The notes: a model not told the origin generated them from the sequence alone. A stretch of 64,000 nucleotides of DNA from Hepsetus odoe (GCA_017165825.1 CM029379.1:26401773-26465772), one strand, 5' to 3'. Shown: positions 45,058 to 56,187, numbered from the stretch's first letter. Numbers and translations: made by a program.

Positions 45058-45140
45058 CAAGGAGAAGAAGAAGAAGAGGAGGAGGAAGAAGAGCAGGAGG
45101 AGGAGGAAGGCATGTCCAGATGGAGGAGGAGAGAGAGAAG
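45058..45140. repeat. (GAA/GAG)n polypurine tract
   Basis: Purine-only repeats. They create a Lys/Arg/Glu-rich open frame (44981-45238) that is not a gene. Confidence 0.9.
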
Positions 45141-45666
45141 GAGAGGAGAGTGGAAGTGAGGGCAGTTACAGTCCCGATGTGATGATCTCACCAAACAAAC
45201 AGGAAACTGAATTAAATGCTAAGAAGTCCAGAGAGTAACTTTTTATTTTTGGTGAAAGTTGACATTAATAAAAAAGGTGGAATGAATTCACTCTTTTTCA
45301 CTTTTTAAAAGATGGAGGCGTTTTGCTTTTACACCCCAAGCCTGTAAATTCAGGAGTTTCTCCTGTTTAAACACAGTTACGTGAGAAGTTGTTCGTATGA
45401 GCTGAAGATCATTTTTAGGATCAGTAATTATGTTGATGGCATTTATCAGACACTCTTATTTTAAAATGTTCTGTCCTGTAGATGTACACTGTCTGATAAC
45501 AGGAAGAGCATCCCTGGAGCTGCTTGGAGTTAAGAGCTTTGCTCATGGTGCTAGCCCAAAAAACCCCAAAAAAACGCAAAAACAAACACGTTTTCTGCCC
45601 TGCTGTCAACTTTATTCTACTTTAAAATGGTTTAAAATGTTTAAACAGGTCTGAACTCCCCCACAG

Positions 45667-45855
45667 GCAGGAAGGAGCAGCGAGTGTCTCACCCTGAAAG
45701 CAGGTTCTCAGTGTTGTTTCGCCATAATGACTTTACTGTGTGTATGAAGCACCGTGTGACTGGAGGACGCTCGGGGATGGAGGGATCTACACTGGGGCGG
45801 GCAGAAACACTGGATACTGTCACACAGCGGAAGATTTCCAGAAAAGAAAAAGTTG
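45667..45855 (+). CDS. Exon-like segment, unknown gene
   Basis: An open frame with plausible borders: acceptor CTCCCCCACAG at about 45666 and donor GTT|GTAAGTAT near 45855. It contains RVSHPESRFSVLFRHNDFTV and CMKHRVTGGRSGMEG. I do not recognise the product and found no partner exon, so this is a weak candidate. Confidence 0.2.
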
Positions 45856-46099
45856 TAAGTATTCTTTGTAGCCTCAATCATTTTTCTTTAAATAAGTAAA
45901 TGTTTACACGGACACTCAAAAATAAACCAGAGTGTTTTGTTCTGAAGACTGTTGGGACATTCTTGTTTGATGAAAATCTTTCAGTATAATTCAGTGGCAA
46001 AAAAAAACAACGGAACAATAAAAGAATGATAATGAGAATTTATGTCTGGAGATCAAAAGAAACCGCGATGAGGAACATGTCAGGAACGAGTGAAGCACT

Positions 46100-46260
46100 G
46101 CATTCCAGCAAATGAACACTTCTGTCATGTTATGAAGTGATAGTATCATGCTCGGGGATTGTTTTGCTGCTTCTGGACCCAGGCAGTTTGCAGTTCACTG
46201 TATATGATGAAAGATTTATCACACCAGGAAAAATTAAATGAGGTTTTTTGCTTTTTTCAC
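46100..46260 (+). pseudogene. Possible Tc1/mariner transposase scrap
   Basis: 'atcatgctcggggattgttt' followed by 'tgctgcttctggaccc' resembles the codons for the GxSIMLWGCFAASGP block of Tc1 transposases, with changes. Nothing else is preserved. Confidence 0.35.
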
Positions 46261-46384
46261 TGTTGGGATTTACAAAGTCATCTGGGATGTTTTATTTGTG
46301 TCAGTACAGATGTTCTTGCAGCTGCTTTTGAGGTCAGTCTGGTGAGGAGCCAGACACGTTTACACTTCTACACTTTTACTGTGA

Positions 46385-47028
46385 TGAAACCAGGCTGCAT
46401 TACTGCCTGGTACAGGAATTGCAACGTCTTAGACCGCAAGTCCCTACAACGGGTAGTGAGAACAGCTGAGAAGATCATCGGGGTCTCTCTGCCCTCTGTA
46501 CAGGACATTTTCACAACTCGCTGCATCCGTAAAGCAACCAGCATTGTGGATGATCCCTCCCACCCGTCCCACACTCTCTTCTCCCTCCTGCCTTCCGGAA
46601 AAAGGTTCCACAGCATACGGGCCTCCACTTCCAGGATAGGAAATAGTTTCTTCCCCCTGAACATCAGACTCTTAAACCGCTAATGTCTCCTCATTCCATC
46701 ATTATCATTATCTATTTATTTATCTCTTGTTGCACTCTGCACTTTAACAATAACGCTGCTCTGCCACACTGTTACACTGCAATCAACCTGGGCTGCTTTG
46801 TTCCACAACAGTGCGGCCCTCCTACGGATTAATGTACTGTCTGTGCTGTCTGTGGTTGTCTGTCTTATCTGCACTTGTTGCCTTGTCCTGTGTTTTATGT
46901 TGTGTCTTCTGTTGTCTTGTGTCTTGTGTGTAGCTCCAGGGTCCTGGAGGAACGTTATTTCGTTTCACTGTGTACTGTGTATATGGCTGAAATGACAATA
47001 AAATCCTACTTGACTTGACTTGACTTGA
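46385..47028 (+). mobile_element. Rex1-type LINE, 5'-truncated
   Basis: The last about 95 codons of ORF2 (CNVLDRKSLQRVVRTAEKI, then IFTTRCIRKATSIVDDPSHP, LLPSGKRFHSIRASTSR) to stop TAA at 46681, then the 3' UTR ending 'tgacaataaaatcctacttg' and (ACTTG)n. A close relative lies at 48157-49765 in opposite orientation. Confidence 0.9.
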
Positions 47029-47030
47029 AG

Positions 47031-48155
47031 GAGGAAGATGCAGAGGACAGGAAGGAAGGGTTTGGTTGGAAGGAATTGATTGGTTGATTAATTGACTGAT
47101 AAATGAGCAGTACAGCAATCATATAAATATTATACTGTTCTTTAAATGTGTTGTCTCCAGCAGCCCCATAGCTCTGCTTGGGATTAACTTTTCAGAGGAT
47201 CGATGGACAGACAGATGGTACTTCTGGTTCCACTTCTGGTTCTACAGAGTTTATATTTCAGTGGGTTGTGGACTCTAGACATCATCCTTTATAGGTCGTT
47301 ACTGTCCAACAACATATATCCCTTTCTGATTTTAACTTGATTTTAACAGTGTAATCAAACTATTTTCACATGAAATACATCATCAAGAAAACCTTTACAC
47401 CTACTGTCCATAAAATTCTAAAAAAAAAAAGTGATTTCACTTTTTTTTTTCACTTTTTTAATTCCCCACATTGCAATGGAGATGAGATAACATGCTGGAA
47501 CGAGATAAAGATGGTTCAGAAGTTCCAGATTCACATGTTTTCTTTCACAAAACTTTAATGCACAAAATTAGTTCATAAAGACAAAGACAGCTACAATCCA
47601 ACAATCCTACCCAAGCTGGCAGGGCTAGCATGTGCTTCCTCCATCCATCGTAAATCATGTGAAGCAATGCTGAATCTTCACGAACCGAGGCTAACATGAC
47701 ATCACTGCACTGCTGAACATGCTCGGAGGAGAATGATATTGCATCACATCAGATTATAGACATATGCATTGATCAGGCTTAGCTTTTTGAGTAAAGAGAA
47801 CACTAAACAGCATTAAATGCAGTTTAACAAGTACTAAAGCTGTTCTAGGCATTGAGGGAACATGAGAAAACACCCTTCAGAATGTAAAATCATTTAAAGT
47901 CTGAGTTTATATTTCTTCATGAAAACACACCACCTGACACCATTTGTATTACATGTCATATGTCTAGACATAAAAAAAACCCTTTTCCTGAAAGTGAATT
48001 TAAAATAAACCCTTCAATGGAGGTGTAACATTTCAGCTTAAAGTTGTCCAAAACAATATCTTAATCATTCATAGTCATTCTTCTGTCAATATTAATTGGC
48101 GCCCCTGAATTTCAACCTCTCAGCTTAGAGGTCATCCTGACAGAGCAACCATGAT
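47031..48155. other. No recognisable gene
   Basis: AT-rich sequence with poly-A/poly-T runs near 47420-47460. Nothing supported. Confidence 0.5.
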
Positions 48156-48156
48156 C

Positions 48157-49765
48157 AAGTAGTCAAGTCAAGTAGGATTTTATTGTCATTTCAGCCATAT
48201 ACACAGTACACAGTGAAACGAAATAACGTTCCTCCAGGACCCTGGTGCTACACACAAGACAAGACACAAGACAACATAAGACAAAACACGGGGCAACAAG
48301 TGCAGACAAGACAGACAACAACAGACGGCACGACAGACAGTACATTCATCCGTAGAGGGCTGCAGTGTTGTGGAACAAAGCAGCCCAGGTAGATTATGTG
48401 TAGCAGTGTGGTGGAGCAGTGTTATTGAATTTAAAGTGCAAGAGTGCAACAGAAGATAAATAAATAAATACAGGATGAAAAGTGGACTGGGTTTAAGAGT
48501 TCAAGAGTCTGATGGCCAGGGGGAAGAAACTATTTCCCATTCTGGAAGTGGAGGCCCGTATGCTGCGGAACCTTTTCCCGGATGGCAGGAGGGAGAAGAG
48601 AGTGTGGGACGGGTGGGAGGGATCATCCACAATGCTGGTTGCTTTGCGGATGCAGCGAGTGGTGAAAATGTCCTGTACAGAGGGCAGAGAGATCCTGATG
48701 ATCTTCTCAGCTGTTCTCACTACCCGTTGTAGGGACTTGCGGTCTAAGACGTTGCAGTTCCCATACCAGGCAGTAATGCAGCCGCTCAGGATGCTCTCAA
48801 TGGCTCCTCTGTAGAAGATGGTGAGGATGGAAGGTGGGAGATGGGCTTTCCTCAGTCTGCGCAGGAAGTAGAGGCGCTGCTGGGCTTTCTTTGTGATGGA
48901 GTTGGTGTTGAGGGACCACGTGAGGTTGTCAGTGACAAGAAACTTGGTGCTCTGGACCATCTCCACAGGTGAGGTGTTGATGATAAGTGGAGTGTGGTCC
49001 CGACGTGATCTCCTGAAGTCAACAACCATCTCTTTAGTCTTGTCGACGTTCAGAGACAGGTTGTTGGTTCTGCACCAGTCCGTCAGCTCTTGTATCTCCT
49101 CTCTGTAAGCCGCCTTGTCTCCACCGCTGATCAGACCCACCACAGTTGTATCATCAGCGAATTTGATGATGTGGTTCGAGCTGTGCTTGGCTGCACAGTC
49201 GTGGGTCATCAGTGTGAACAGCAGTGGGCTGAGCACACAGCCCTGGGGGGCTCCTGTGCTCAGTGTGATGGTGTTGGAGGTGCTGCTACTGATCCTGACT
49301 GACTGGGGTCTCCCAGTCAGGAAGTCCAGGATCCAGTTACAGAGGGAGGTGTTCAGGCCCAGCAGCCTCAGCTTCTCACTCAGGTGCTGAGGGATGATGG
49401 TGTTGAATGCTGAACTGTAGTTGATTAACAGCATTCTGACATAACTGTCCTTTCTGTCAAGATGAGAAAGGGCCAGGTGGAGGGTGGTGGAGATTGCATC
49501 GTCCGTTGAACGGTTGGGACGGTACGCAAACTGCAGGGGGTCTAGTGAGGAGGGGATCTGAGACTTGATGTGCCTCATAACCAGCCTCTCGAAGCACTTC
49601 ATGATGATGGGTGTGAGTGCGACGGGACGATAGTCGTTGAGGCAGGAGATGGATGGTTTCTTTGGCACTGGAATGATGCTGGTGGTCTTGAAGCACCTTG
49701 GAACAACAGTGGTGCTCAGAGAGGTGTTGAAGATGTTCAAACCCACTGCCTGCATGTCCTCTCTC
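48157..49765 (-). mobile_element. Rex1-type LINE, reverse transcriptase region
   Basis: A 1.6-kb Rex1-family element on the - strand, lacking ORF1 and the endonuclease. It ends in the 'ggattttattgtcatttcag' (reverse) tail with (CAAGT)n at 48157-48175. Confidence 0.9.
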
Positions 49766-49869
49766 ACCACGTCCATAAACCTCCTCTTTGCTCTTCCTCT
49801 TCTCCTTTTTCCAGCCTTCTCCCAATATGTCAAAACGTCCAACCTGAGCTGGCCCTCTAATATTCTCAT
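48493..49869 (-). CDS. Rex1-type reverse transcriptase in a chimeric frame
   Basis: 458 codons with no internal stop. Residues 1 to about 38 (GKRRRGRAKRRFMDVVREDM) come from a different LINE upstream. The rest is Rex1 ORF2: CLNDYRPVALTPIIMKCFER, FAYRPNRSTDDAISTTLH, INYSSAFNTIIPQHL (motif A, with Asn where the family has the catalytic Asp: usually F/IDYSSAFNT), GAPQGCVLSPLLFTL (motif B), IKFADDTTVVGLI (motif C, Asp pair intact), NNLSLNVDKTKEMVVDFR. The N-for-D change in motif A would be expected to kill polymerase activity. A residue of FLGV is also lost (KFLVTDNLTW). Confidence 0.88.
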   Translation of the reverse strand: MRILEGQLRLDVLTYWEKAGKRRRGRAKRRFMDVVREDMQAVGLNIFNTSLSTTVVPRCFKTTSIIPVPKKPSISCLNDYRPVALTPIIMKCFERLVMRHIKSQIPSSLDPLQFAYRPNRSTDDAISTTLHLALSHLDRKDSYVRMLLINYSSAFNTIIPQHLSEKLRLLGLNTSLCNWILDFLTGRPQSVRISSSTSNTITLSTGAPQGCVLSPLLFTLMTHDCAAKHSSNHIIKFADDTTVVGLISGGDKAAYREEIQELTDWCRTNNLSLNVDKTKEMVVDFRRSRRDHTPLIINTSPVEMVQSTKFLVTDNLTWSLNTNSITKKAQQRLYFLRRLRKAHLPPSILTIFYRGAIESILSGCITAWYGNCNVLDRKSLQRVVRTAEKIIRISLPSVQDIFTTRCIRKATSIVDDPSHPSHTLFSLLPSGKRFRSIRASTSRMGNSFFPLAIRLLNS

Positions 49870-50060
49870 TTCTAATCCTCTCCATCCTCATTGAACCCGA
49901 CAAAAATCTCAGCATCTGTAACTCTGAAACCTCCAGCTCCTTCTCCTCTCTTATCATCAGTGCCACCATCTCCAACACCAAACAACATAGCAGGTCTCAC
50001 AACCATCCTGTAAACCATCCATTTTACTCTCGCTGGTACCTGTCTGTCACAGATCACAGA
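49766..50060 (-). mobile_element. LINE fragment, RT C-terminal region
   Basis: On the - strand: VPARVKWMVYRMVVRPAMLF, then LEVSELQMLRFLSGSMRMER, RIRNENIRGPAQVGRF and RRGRAKRRFMDVVREDM, in several frames. This is a widespread fish LINE C-terminus; the same element occurs at 437-575. Confidence 0.75.
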
Positions 50061-50289
50061 AAAATGTATTTTTTTATTTTTGTGATATTTTTGTGCATTT
50101 TACTTTGATATAAAAGGAGTAATGGCAAATTTGAATTGACTTTATTTATACCCAAAGAGTAACTGTAATGGATGATTATCTGAAATCTTAATCTTAATTC
50201 ATCTGAATTATATAACGAGTAAATGCTTCAGCTCTCCAAGTATATAATAAACAGACTCTACAATAAGCAAACAATTATTATAATTTTAT

Positions 50290-50529
50290 CCATCCATCCA
50301 TTTTCTGCCGCTTGTCCCAAATGGGGTCGCGAGGGAGTGCTGGTGTCCAACCCAGCGCACACAGGGCGAGGACGGGGAACGCACCCTGGACAGGTCGCCA
50401 GCCCATCGCAGGGAGGAGCGGGACGGGGACGGCACCTTGCTCAAGGGTACCTCAGGGCAACGTAATGGGAAGGGGTTCGAACCCCCGATCCTCTGGCCGA
50501 CGCCCTAACCACTAGGCCACCGCTGCCCC
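50290..50529 (-). mobile_element. tRNA-derived SINE with LINE-type tail (family C)
   Basis: On the - strand: GGGGCAGCGGTGGCCTAGTGG (box A), GGGGGTTCGAACCCC (perfect box B), the GGTACC block, 'ccctgcgatgggctggcgac', 'ttgggacaagcggcagaaaa', then (TGGA)n. The head is shared with family A and the tail with the fragments at 1745 and 53967. Flanks ATTATAATTTTA and ATTATCATTTTA could be the target duplication. Confidence 0.85.
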
Positions 50530-51110
50530 TTATTATCATTTTATATTAAAGTTCATTCCTGACGTCATGTCCTATATCCAGGGGAGTTTGTGATGTCCAG
50601 AAATATTTAGCCTTCCTTTTGGGGGTGATTCAATTTTGATTTAGCAGCTACAACTTTATTTTTATTGCCACAATTTCACTGCAGTTATGGTCAGTTTTTT
50701 TAAATGTTAAATGGAATTTAAAAAATAGTTTAACTGTAATATTAGCTTAACTGTAATATCTTAACTAATAAGGTATGTGCAGCAAATAACTTCTGCATAT
50801 TATTTGCACAAGCTCGTGTTATGAGCTTTACTTACATATAAGACTTTTGAGCAGTTCTGTTTATTAATAACGTTTTCTCAAACAATTTTATACTTTTAAG
50901 CCGTCAATAAAATTTGAAGTCTTCAGTAAGACTGCGATATTAGTACAACATCACGGTGTTGTGGTTATTTAAGACAAAATATGCAATTGCAAAAATATCA
51001 CTTTAAAACAGTGAAAGAAGCATCATTTTGTTTTCTTTATTTAATTTCATATTAATTTACTTGATCAACATTTTATTGTCTGATTTGAAGCTGTGATTTT
51101 TATTGTAGAT
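50530..51110. other. No recognisable gene
   Basis: AT-rich sequence; nothing supported. Confidence 0.5.
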
Positions 51111-51137
51111 GCAGCTACAACGCTTCTCTCAGCTCTC

Positions 51138-51243
51138 CAGGAACTGAGCTTCCAGGCCTTCTTCATTCAGAGTAATGTTCACATCCATCTTCATCAATCC
51201 AGACTTCTCCATCACATTTGTGGAACTTGACCTCCTGGTGCAC
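51138..51243 (-). pseudogene. Orphan gene family, 3' fragment (copy 1)
   Basis: Matches the last coding part and early 3' UTR of the intact gene at 59752-60252 (compare 59725-59830): 'gacttctccatcacatttg', 'ggaacttgac', 'cttcttcattc.gagtaatg'. Only about 105 bp remains; a Tc1 end begins about 50 bp to the right. Confidence 0.75.
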
Positions 51244-51294
51244 CATATTTTTTTATAGCCCAACCCTGACTTTTACTTCTCAACAACTTTGACC

Positions 51295-51566
51295 CTGACA
51301 TGTAATTATGTGACTTTTGAAGGTTTTTGGTTGCACCAGGTCTTTTAAGGGGCTTCATGGCAAAGGGGGTGAATACATATGCATATGTCAATATGTTTAC
51401 ATTTTTTTTAATTATTCTTTTTTTTTTTTTTTTTACTAATTTCACTTCACCAACTTAGATTATTTTGTGCAGATTCATCAAATAAAATAAGATTAAGAAT
51501 GATTTATAATACAGGTTGGAATGTAAAAAAAAATAGGTAAAAAAAATACTTTTGCAAGGCACTGTA
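51295..51566 (+). mobile_element. Tc1-type transposon right end
   Basis: 'ggcaaagggggtgaatacat' followed later by 'acttttgcaaggcactgtat', the typical 3' end of a fish Tc1 element. Transposase sequence is not preserved. Confidence 0.7.
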
Positions 51567-52175
51567 TATACAGATTTTTTTCTTTACTTTACTTTAAGGA
51601 CCTTTTACTACATTAATTTTAGCAGCGCTTTGAGGCCCAGCAGACCCAAAAGTGTCTATTCATGAAAAGTGATAAAAGAGTGTCCTTCTTGCGCTGCCTA
51701 GAAGTCGTGTTTTGAAATGTTTGCAGATCCAGTTGAGTTATCAGTTCTGTCATCAGTTCAAAAGGGTGGAGTGAGGCTGAAATAAACAACTGGCTCATCA
51801 CACAGTTGTGCCTTCTCATCATTTAGAAGGAACTTTCTCACAACCCTTCTTTCTTCGTCTCACGCAGAACCCCTGTTCAGTCTTTTCATTACATTGTTTC
51901 TATGAAAAGGACAATTTGCAATGTTGGGCCAGTAACAAAAAAGTTGACATCAACTGGAAATGTCATAAACCTATCTGGAAGGGACGTGAGATCATTTTGC
52001 TCCAAATACAGTGAGGAGGAGTGTAACAAAAGCAGAAAAAACCTCCAAGGATCATTGTTGGTGAATTCCAAGAAAAAGTAACATCTTGAGGTGACCGAAA
52101 GTGTTTTCTGTCAGTTGAACACAAACACAAGTGCCTGGAGTGAAATGCTACTTGACCTGTGACTGGAACAGTGGG
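51567..52175. other. No recognisable gene
   Basis: Nothing supported. Confidence 0.5.
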
Positions 52176-52177
52176 CT

Positions 52178-52350
52178 GATGAAAGTGAAGTGAAAGTGAC
52201 TATTTTCAGAGGGAAAACACAGCACACAGTGAAACACAACCTACACACAACGTGCAGCCATATTCAGCACCTGGGGAGCAGTGATGGGGATGGTTCCTTG
52301 ATCAAGGGCACCTTAAGGCAGCCTACTGCTCTGGGATTTGAACCTATGAA
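52178..52350 (-). mobile_element. Family-A SINE, decayed
   Basis: Keeps 'aagtgaagtgaaagtgact', 'cacagcacacagtgaa', 'ggagcagtgatggggatgg' and 'ttgatcaagggcacct'. The head is lost. Confidence 0.75.
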
Positions 52351-53220
52351 CGATAAAATAAAGAGCCTGTTTGTTTCCTCTTAAGGTCCTGGTTAATGAG
52401 CTGGTCAAGAAATAATCCATCATCCAAAAACTTCCTGCATTTTTCCTGCTTTTTGCCAGGGACCGTTGGGAGTCTTAAAAAATAATTTATATTGCTGGAA
52501 AAAACAGCAGGGAATCTGAGATCCCTTATGTTTGTGGTGGAGGGACAGAAAAAGCTTTTGGTAACGTCGTTGTCATGTAAACCACCAGCGGTGATAATTG
52601 TCCAACCTTTCTAACAGTTCTAGTTGGCATATACTTTTTATTATTGTCCCAAATGTATAAAATGACAGGTTGGATGTGCATCAAACACTGCTGTCGGGCT
52701 CATAAGCTTTAGGTTGGACCTAGCTGGACTATAACCATGTATATTTATATAAAATTTGAATGATTAAAAGTTAAACACATTTGAAGTGTTTTGTAGCTTT
52801 AAGCTGACTCTATCCTAGAAATGATGGAAGTGTAAAGTCTAACTGAAGCCAGTTTTAATGTTCAAGATTCAGAGAATCTAACCATGCATAACCATGGCAG
52901 AGGAAGGTATATTGTGCCTCTATTCAGGGAAAAATATTAGTTTAAAACTTAAAGAATTGCACATTCTCCTAAATAGGCTAAACGGACAAAGGTTAGAGGG
53001 TCCAGGCAAAGATAGTCTTTAGTCTGTGTTTTGTCATGCAGGATGGACCAATAGAAATGGCCCACAGTGAGAGCAAATGTCTTGTATTTTTGCAGGAGAA
53101 TTATTGTAGGTGTGGAGTGAAAAAGTGAAGGCACCTAAAGTTGCTGTTATTTTATCAAGTACATGCAAGATTAGCTAACCAAACAGAAATTAAAACTGAA
53201 ATTTTCAGTGTTCACTTAAT
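52351..53220. other. No recognisable gene
   Basis: AT-rich sequence; nothing supported apart from the poly(A) signal of the pseudogene at its right edge. Confidence 0.5.
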
Positions 53221-53221
53221 C

Positions 53222-53790
53222 TTTATTTGATTTCACATGGACTTATTTTGATTGCAAAGGGAGTGCAAAGTATAGGCACGATCTTGAGGACAATGGTTCC
53301 CTTAAACCTCCAAGATCGGATCTTCCAGACCTTCTTCATTCAGAGAAATGATCACATCCATCCTCAGCGATCCAGACATTTGCAGAACTTTACCTCCTTC
53401 TTGGTGGTCACGATGCAGCATGCTCCATAGGGAACTGGGACATTAAGAGAGATGGTCTCCACGTAGACCTCACCATCTTCTACATCTGCAACAAAGATGC
53501 TGTCGAAGCCTTCCTCCATGCTGGGAGCCACCAGTTGCTGTTTGGGTTGCAGTTCGATGAAGCTCACCTCTGCTTGAGGTTTGAAGACCTTCTTGATGTT
53601 CTTCGTGGTCAACAGGTCTTTAAGCTTGATCTGCATTTTGTGGTAGAAGATTCTCAGCTTCTTTTCAGTTGCATTGGCCACAGTGCTTCCAAAACCAGCT
53701 GCACTGGAGAACGAGATGCTTCCTGTTGAGATGCCAGAGACGATGCCAAATGCAGGGCCTCCACATGGCTAACGATGCCAATGTTTAGCT
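53222..53790 (-). pseudogene. Orphan gene family, pseudogene (copy 2)
   Basis: Closely related to the intact gene at 59752-60252. On the - strand it reads FSSAAGFGSTVANATEKK, LKDLLTTKNIKKVFKPQAEV, SFIELQPKQQLVAPS and SLNVPVPYGACCIV. It lacks the first about 14 codons, including the MGHTSS start, which are replaced by unrelated sequence. A frameshift lies near 53766. A deletion of about 10 bp near 53382 moves the C-terminus into CKCLDR and a stop, losing the acidic tail. The poly(A) signal (TTTATT on the + strand) at 53222 is shared in position with the intact copy. A shorter product could start at an internal Met (MANATEKK), so expression is not excluded. Confidence 0.85.
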
Positions 53791-53894
53791 TTCTCAGCAT
53801 TAACAAGCACTTCAGTGGGATGAAGCATGAACTGACAAGCTCCTTGTTAGCAAATCTGAACACTTCATGCTTTTCACAAAGCCATCACAGGAGG

Positions 53895-54222
53895 ATTAGC
53901 ATGATTCTGTTGTACGGTCTGTTGTTGTCTGTCTGCTGTTGTCTGCACTTGCTTGCCTGTCTTATCCATTTTCTGCCGCTTGTCCCAAACGGGGTCGCGG
54001 GGGAGTGCTGGTGTCCAACCCAGCACACACAGGGCGAGGACGTGGGACGCACCCTGGACAGGTCGCCAGCCCATCGCAGGGAGGAGCGGGATGGGGACGG
54101 CACCTATTGTGTCTTATGTCGTGTCTTATGTCGTCTTGTGTAGTACCATGGTTCTGGAGGAACATTATTTAATTTTACTATGTATTGTGTATATCGTTGA
54201 AATGACAATAAAAACCTAGTGA
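53895..54222 (+). mobile_element. Rex1 3' UTR, split by a SINE
   Basis: 'gttgtctgtctgctgttg' up to 53965 and 'tgtgtcttatgtcgtc' to 'tgaaatgacaataaaaacct' from 54108 together match the 3' UTR at 46845-47010. The interruption is the fragment at 53967-54107. Confidence 0.85.
53967..54107 (-). mobile_element. Family-C SINE, truncated, nested in Rex1
   Basis: Nearly identical to 50290-50440: 'ccattttctgccgcttgtcc', 'ggagtgctggtgtccaaccc', 'ctggacaggtcgccagccca'. It stops at the GGCACC block, so the tRNA head is missing. Confidence 0.88.
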
Positions 54223-54378
54223 AAGAGGACACTTGGGAGTACTGGTAGAAATGCGATAAGGTTTAAGCAGACAGTAAATTTCAAAGTCTCAGCCACGAAT
54301 GTCAGGATCTGAGCAGCAGATCCTTCCTCAGAGCATCACACTGTCGTCACTGATTTCTGCCCACAGTGCATCCTGGTG

Positions 54379-54381
<3 letters not shown>

Positions 54382-54423
<42 letters not shown>

Positions 54424-54435
54424 CACGCATGCATG
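54382..54435. repeat. (CA)n then (GCAT)n
   Basis: About 20 CA units followed by 'atgcacgcatgcatgcac'. Confidence 0.95.
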
Positions 54436-55069
54436 CACAGTGTTAAGTGCAGTGACGATTTTCAAATGATGCCAAAGTTCAAACAAACAAAAATGGACAT
54501 GACATAAACAGTTTCTAGGATGGAACCTTTTTCGATCCCCTTAATGAAGACCATGTTGCTGGGAAAACAAAAGAAAAACAGACCCTAAATTGGAAACTAT
54601 TGTAGACAGAAATTTATTATAAATTATTATAGACAGAGATTAATCATTGTGCTAAACTTAAAGGTAAAAGTAGGATTTAAAATCAATTCACCAAAGTTAT
54701 AACTTTGTTAAATAAGTCAGATGAAAGTGTATTAATATTGCGTAAATATCGCTTTTCCATGAGACACTGTTTCCTCCTGTTCTTATTTCCTCCATTTCTC
54801 TTCCTCTGGATTTAAGCACTTTGTTGTAAGAATAAGGTAAAAACAAACTTTTTGTCAGTTTTAAACTCTAGAAAAAATGTATCTCATTTGAAACTCAGTG
54901 TAGTTGTTAAAGTGAATGAATACGAGCTGAACCACTGCTGTTAAGAAAGAACATTGATTTTGCACTTTTCTCTTGATGGGAAAAGTAACCCAAATTATAG
55001 GGTGTTTGGAAGCTCCTTGTGTGAAGCTATTGTTGAGGCAGCGAGTCTGCAAGTCGACACCAAGTGTTT
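54436..55069. other. No recognisable gene
   Basis: AT-rich; nothing supported. Confidence 0.5.
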
Positions 55070-55287
55070 TTACATTTACATTCATCAGACACTCTTATCC
55101 AGAGCGACTTACATGTCTTGATTACAGGGACAGTCCCCCCTGGAGACACTCAGGGTTAAGGGTCTTGCTCAGGGACCCAGTGGTGGTAGTGCTAGAGGTG
55201 GTTAGAGATTAGGTAGAGATTCGAACCTGGGACCTCTTAAGCCATTGGTCCAGAGGCAAGTATCCTACCACTAGACCACCACCACCC
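55070..55287 (-). mobile_element. tRNA-derived SINE, family B
   Basis: Tail 'tcagacactcttatccagag', 'gggacagtcccccctggaga', 'gattcgaacctggga' (box B) and head 'ctaccactagaccaccacc'. A short internal duplication, 'gtggttagagattaggtaga', is present. Confidence 0.88.
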
Positions 55288-55694
55288 TACTCTCCTTCTC
55301 AAGGGAACCAAACTATGGGCCTTTGGTAATCTTGGTTTGGTAAACAATTTTATTGGCCCCGCACCCATGTACATCTGATAGAACTGTCTGATAGAACAAA
55401 CTCCTAATCAGGATTTAAGATCATTGGGCGCTGCATTACAGAAAATTCTACAAATCGAGCACAAAAAACTGGGGTCTTTAGTTTTTCCAAAACACCTACA
55501 AATGCCTAATAAAAACACCTAGAAACATTTCTCTTTACAAAAGCTATTTGATATATGTTCACCTAGAGAAGCATTTACCTCAATTAACCTTAAATTATAT
55601 TAAATGTATCTATACATTTAGTATCATATTCATTTTTCATTATGTGTTTGTGTTTTGCATATATGTATTTACAGAATGTGTCATATCTATCACA
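55288..55694. other. No recognisable gene
   Basis: AT-rich; nothing supported. Confidence 0.5.
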
Positions 55695-55696
55695 TG

Positions 55697-56165
55697 TATA
55701 TACTGTACAGTACTGTGCAAAAGTTTTAGGCAGGTGTGAAAAAATGCTGTAAACAAAGAATGCTTTCAGAAACATAAATAATGATTGTTTATTTTTATCA
55801 ATTTACAAAATGCAAAGTGAGCAAACAAAAGAAAAATCGAAATCAAATCAATATTTGGTGTTAATACCTTTTGCCTTCTGACCAGCATCAGTTCTTCTAG
55901 GTGCACTTGCACAAAGTCAGGGATTCTGTAAGATTATACAGATGGTCATCTGCAGGTGCTGATGATCATCAATGTCACACGGAGGTTGAAACACAGTCAT
56001 GTTTGGAACAACCTACCAGCCGAGTTCTTTCTAAAACTGTGCAAGTGTACCTAGAAGAACTGATGCTGTTTTGAAGGCAAAGGGTGGTCACACCAAATAT
56101 TGATTTGATTTAGATTCTCTTTTGTTCATTCACTGCATTTTTTTGATTGATGAAAATTGTTGTTG
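55697..56165. mobile_element. Foldback MITE derived from a Tc1 element
   Basis: The left half (55707-55935) and right half (55985-56165) are inverted copies: 'catcagttcttctaggtgca' is matched by its reverse complement near 56060, and 'atcaaatcaatatttggtgt' by 56095-56110. The left terminus is CAGTACTGTGCAAAAGTTTT after a TA. The right terminus is truncated. The left half is also at 38127. Confidence 0.85.
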
Positions 56166-56187
56166 TTATTCATTTATTTTTGCCTAT

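Noticed and set aside
44981..45238. 85-codon Lys/Arg/Glu-rich frame
   Set aside because: Comes from a LINE fragment followed by a GAA/GAG tract.
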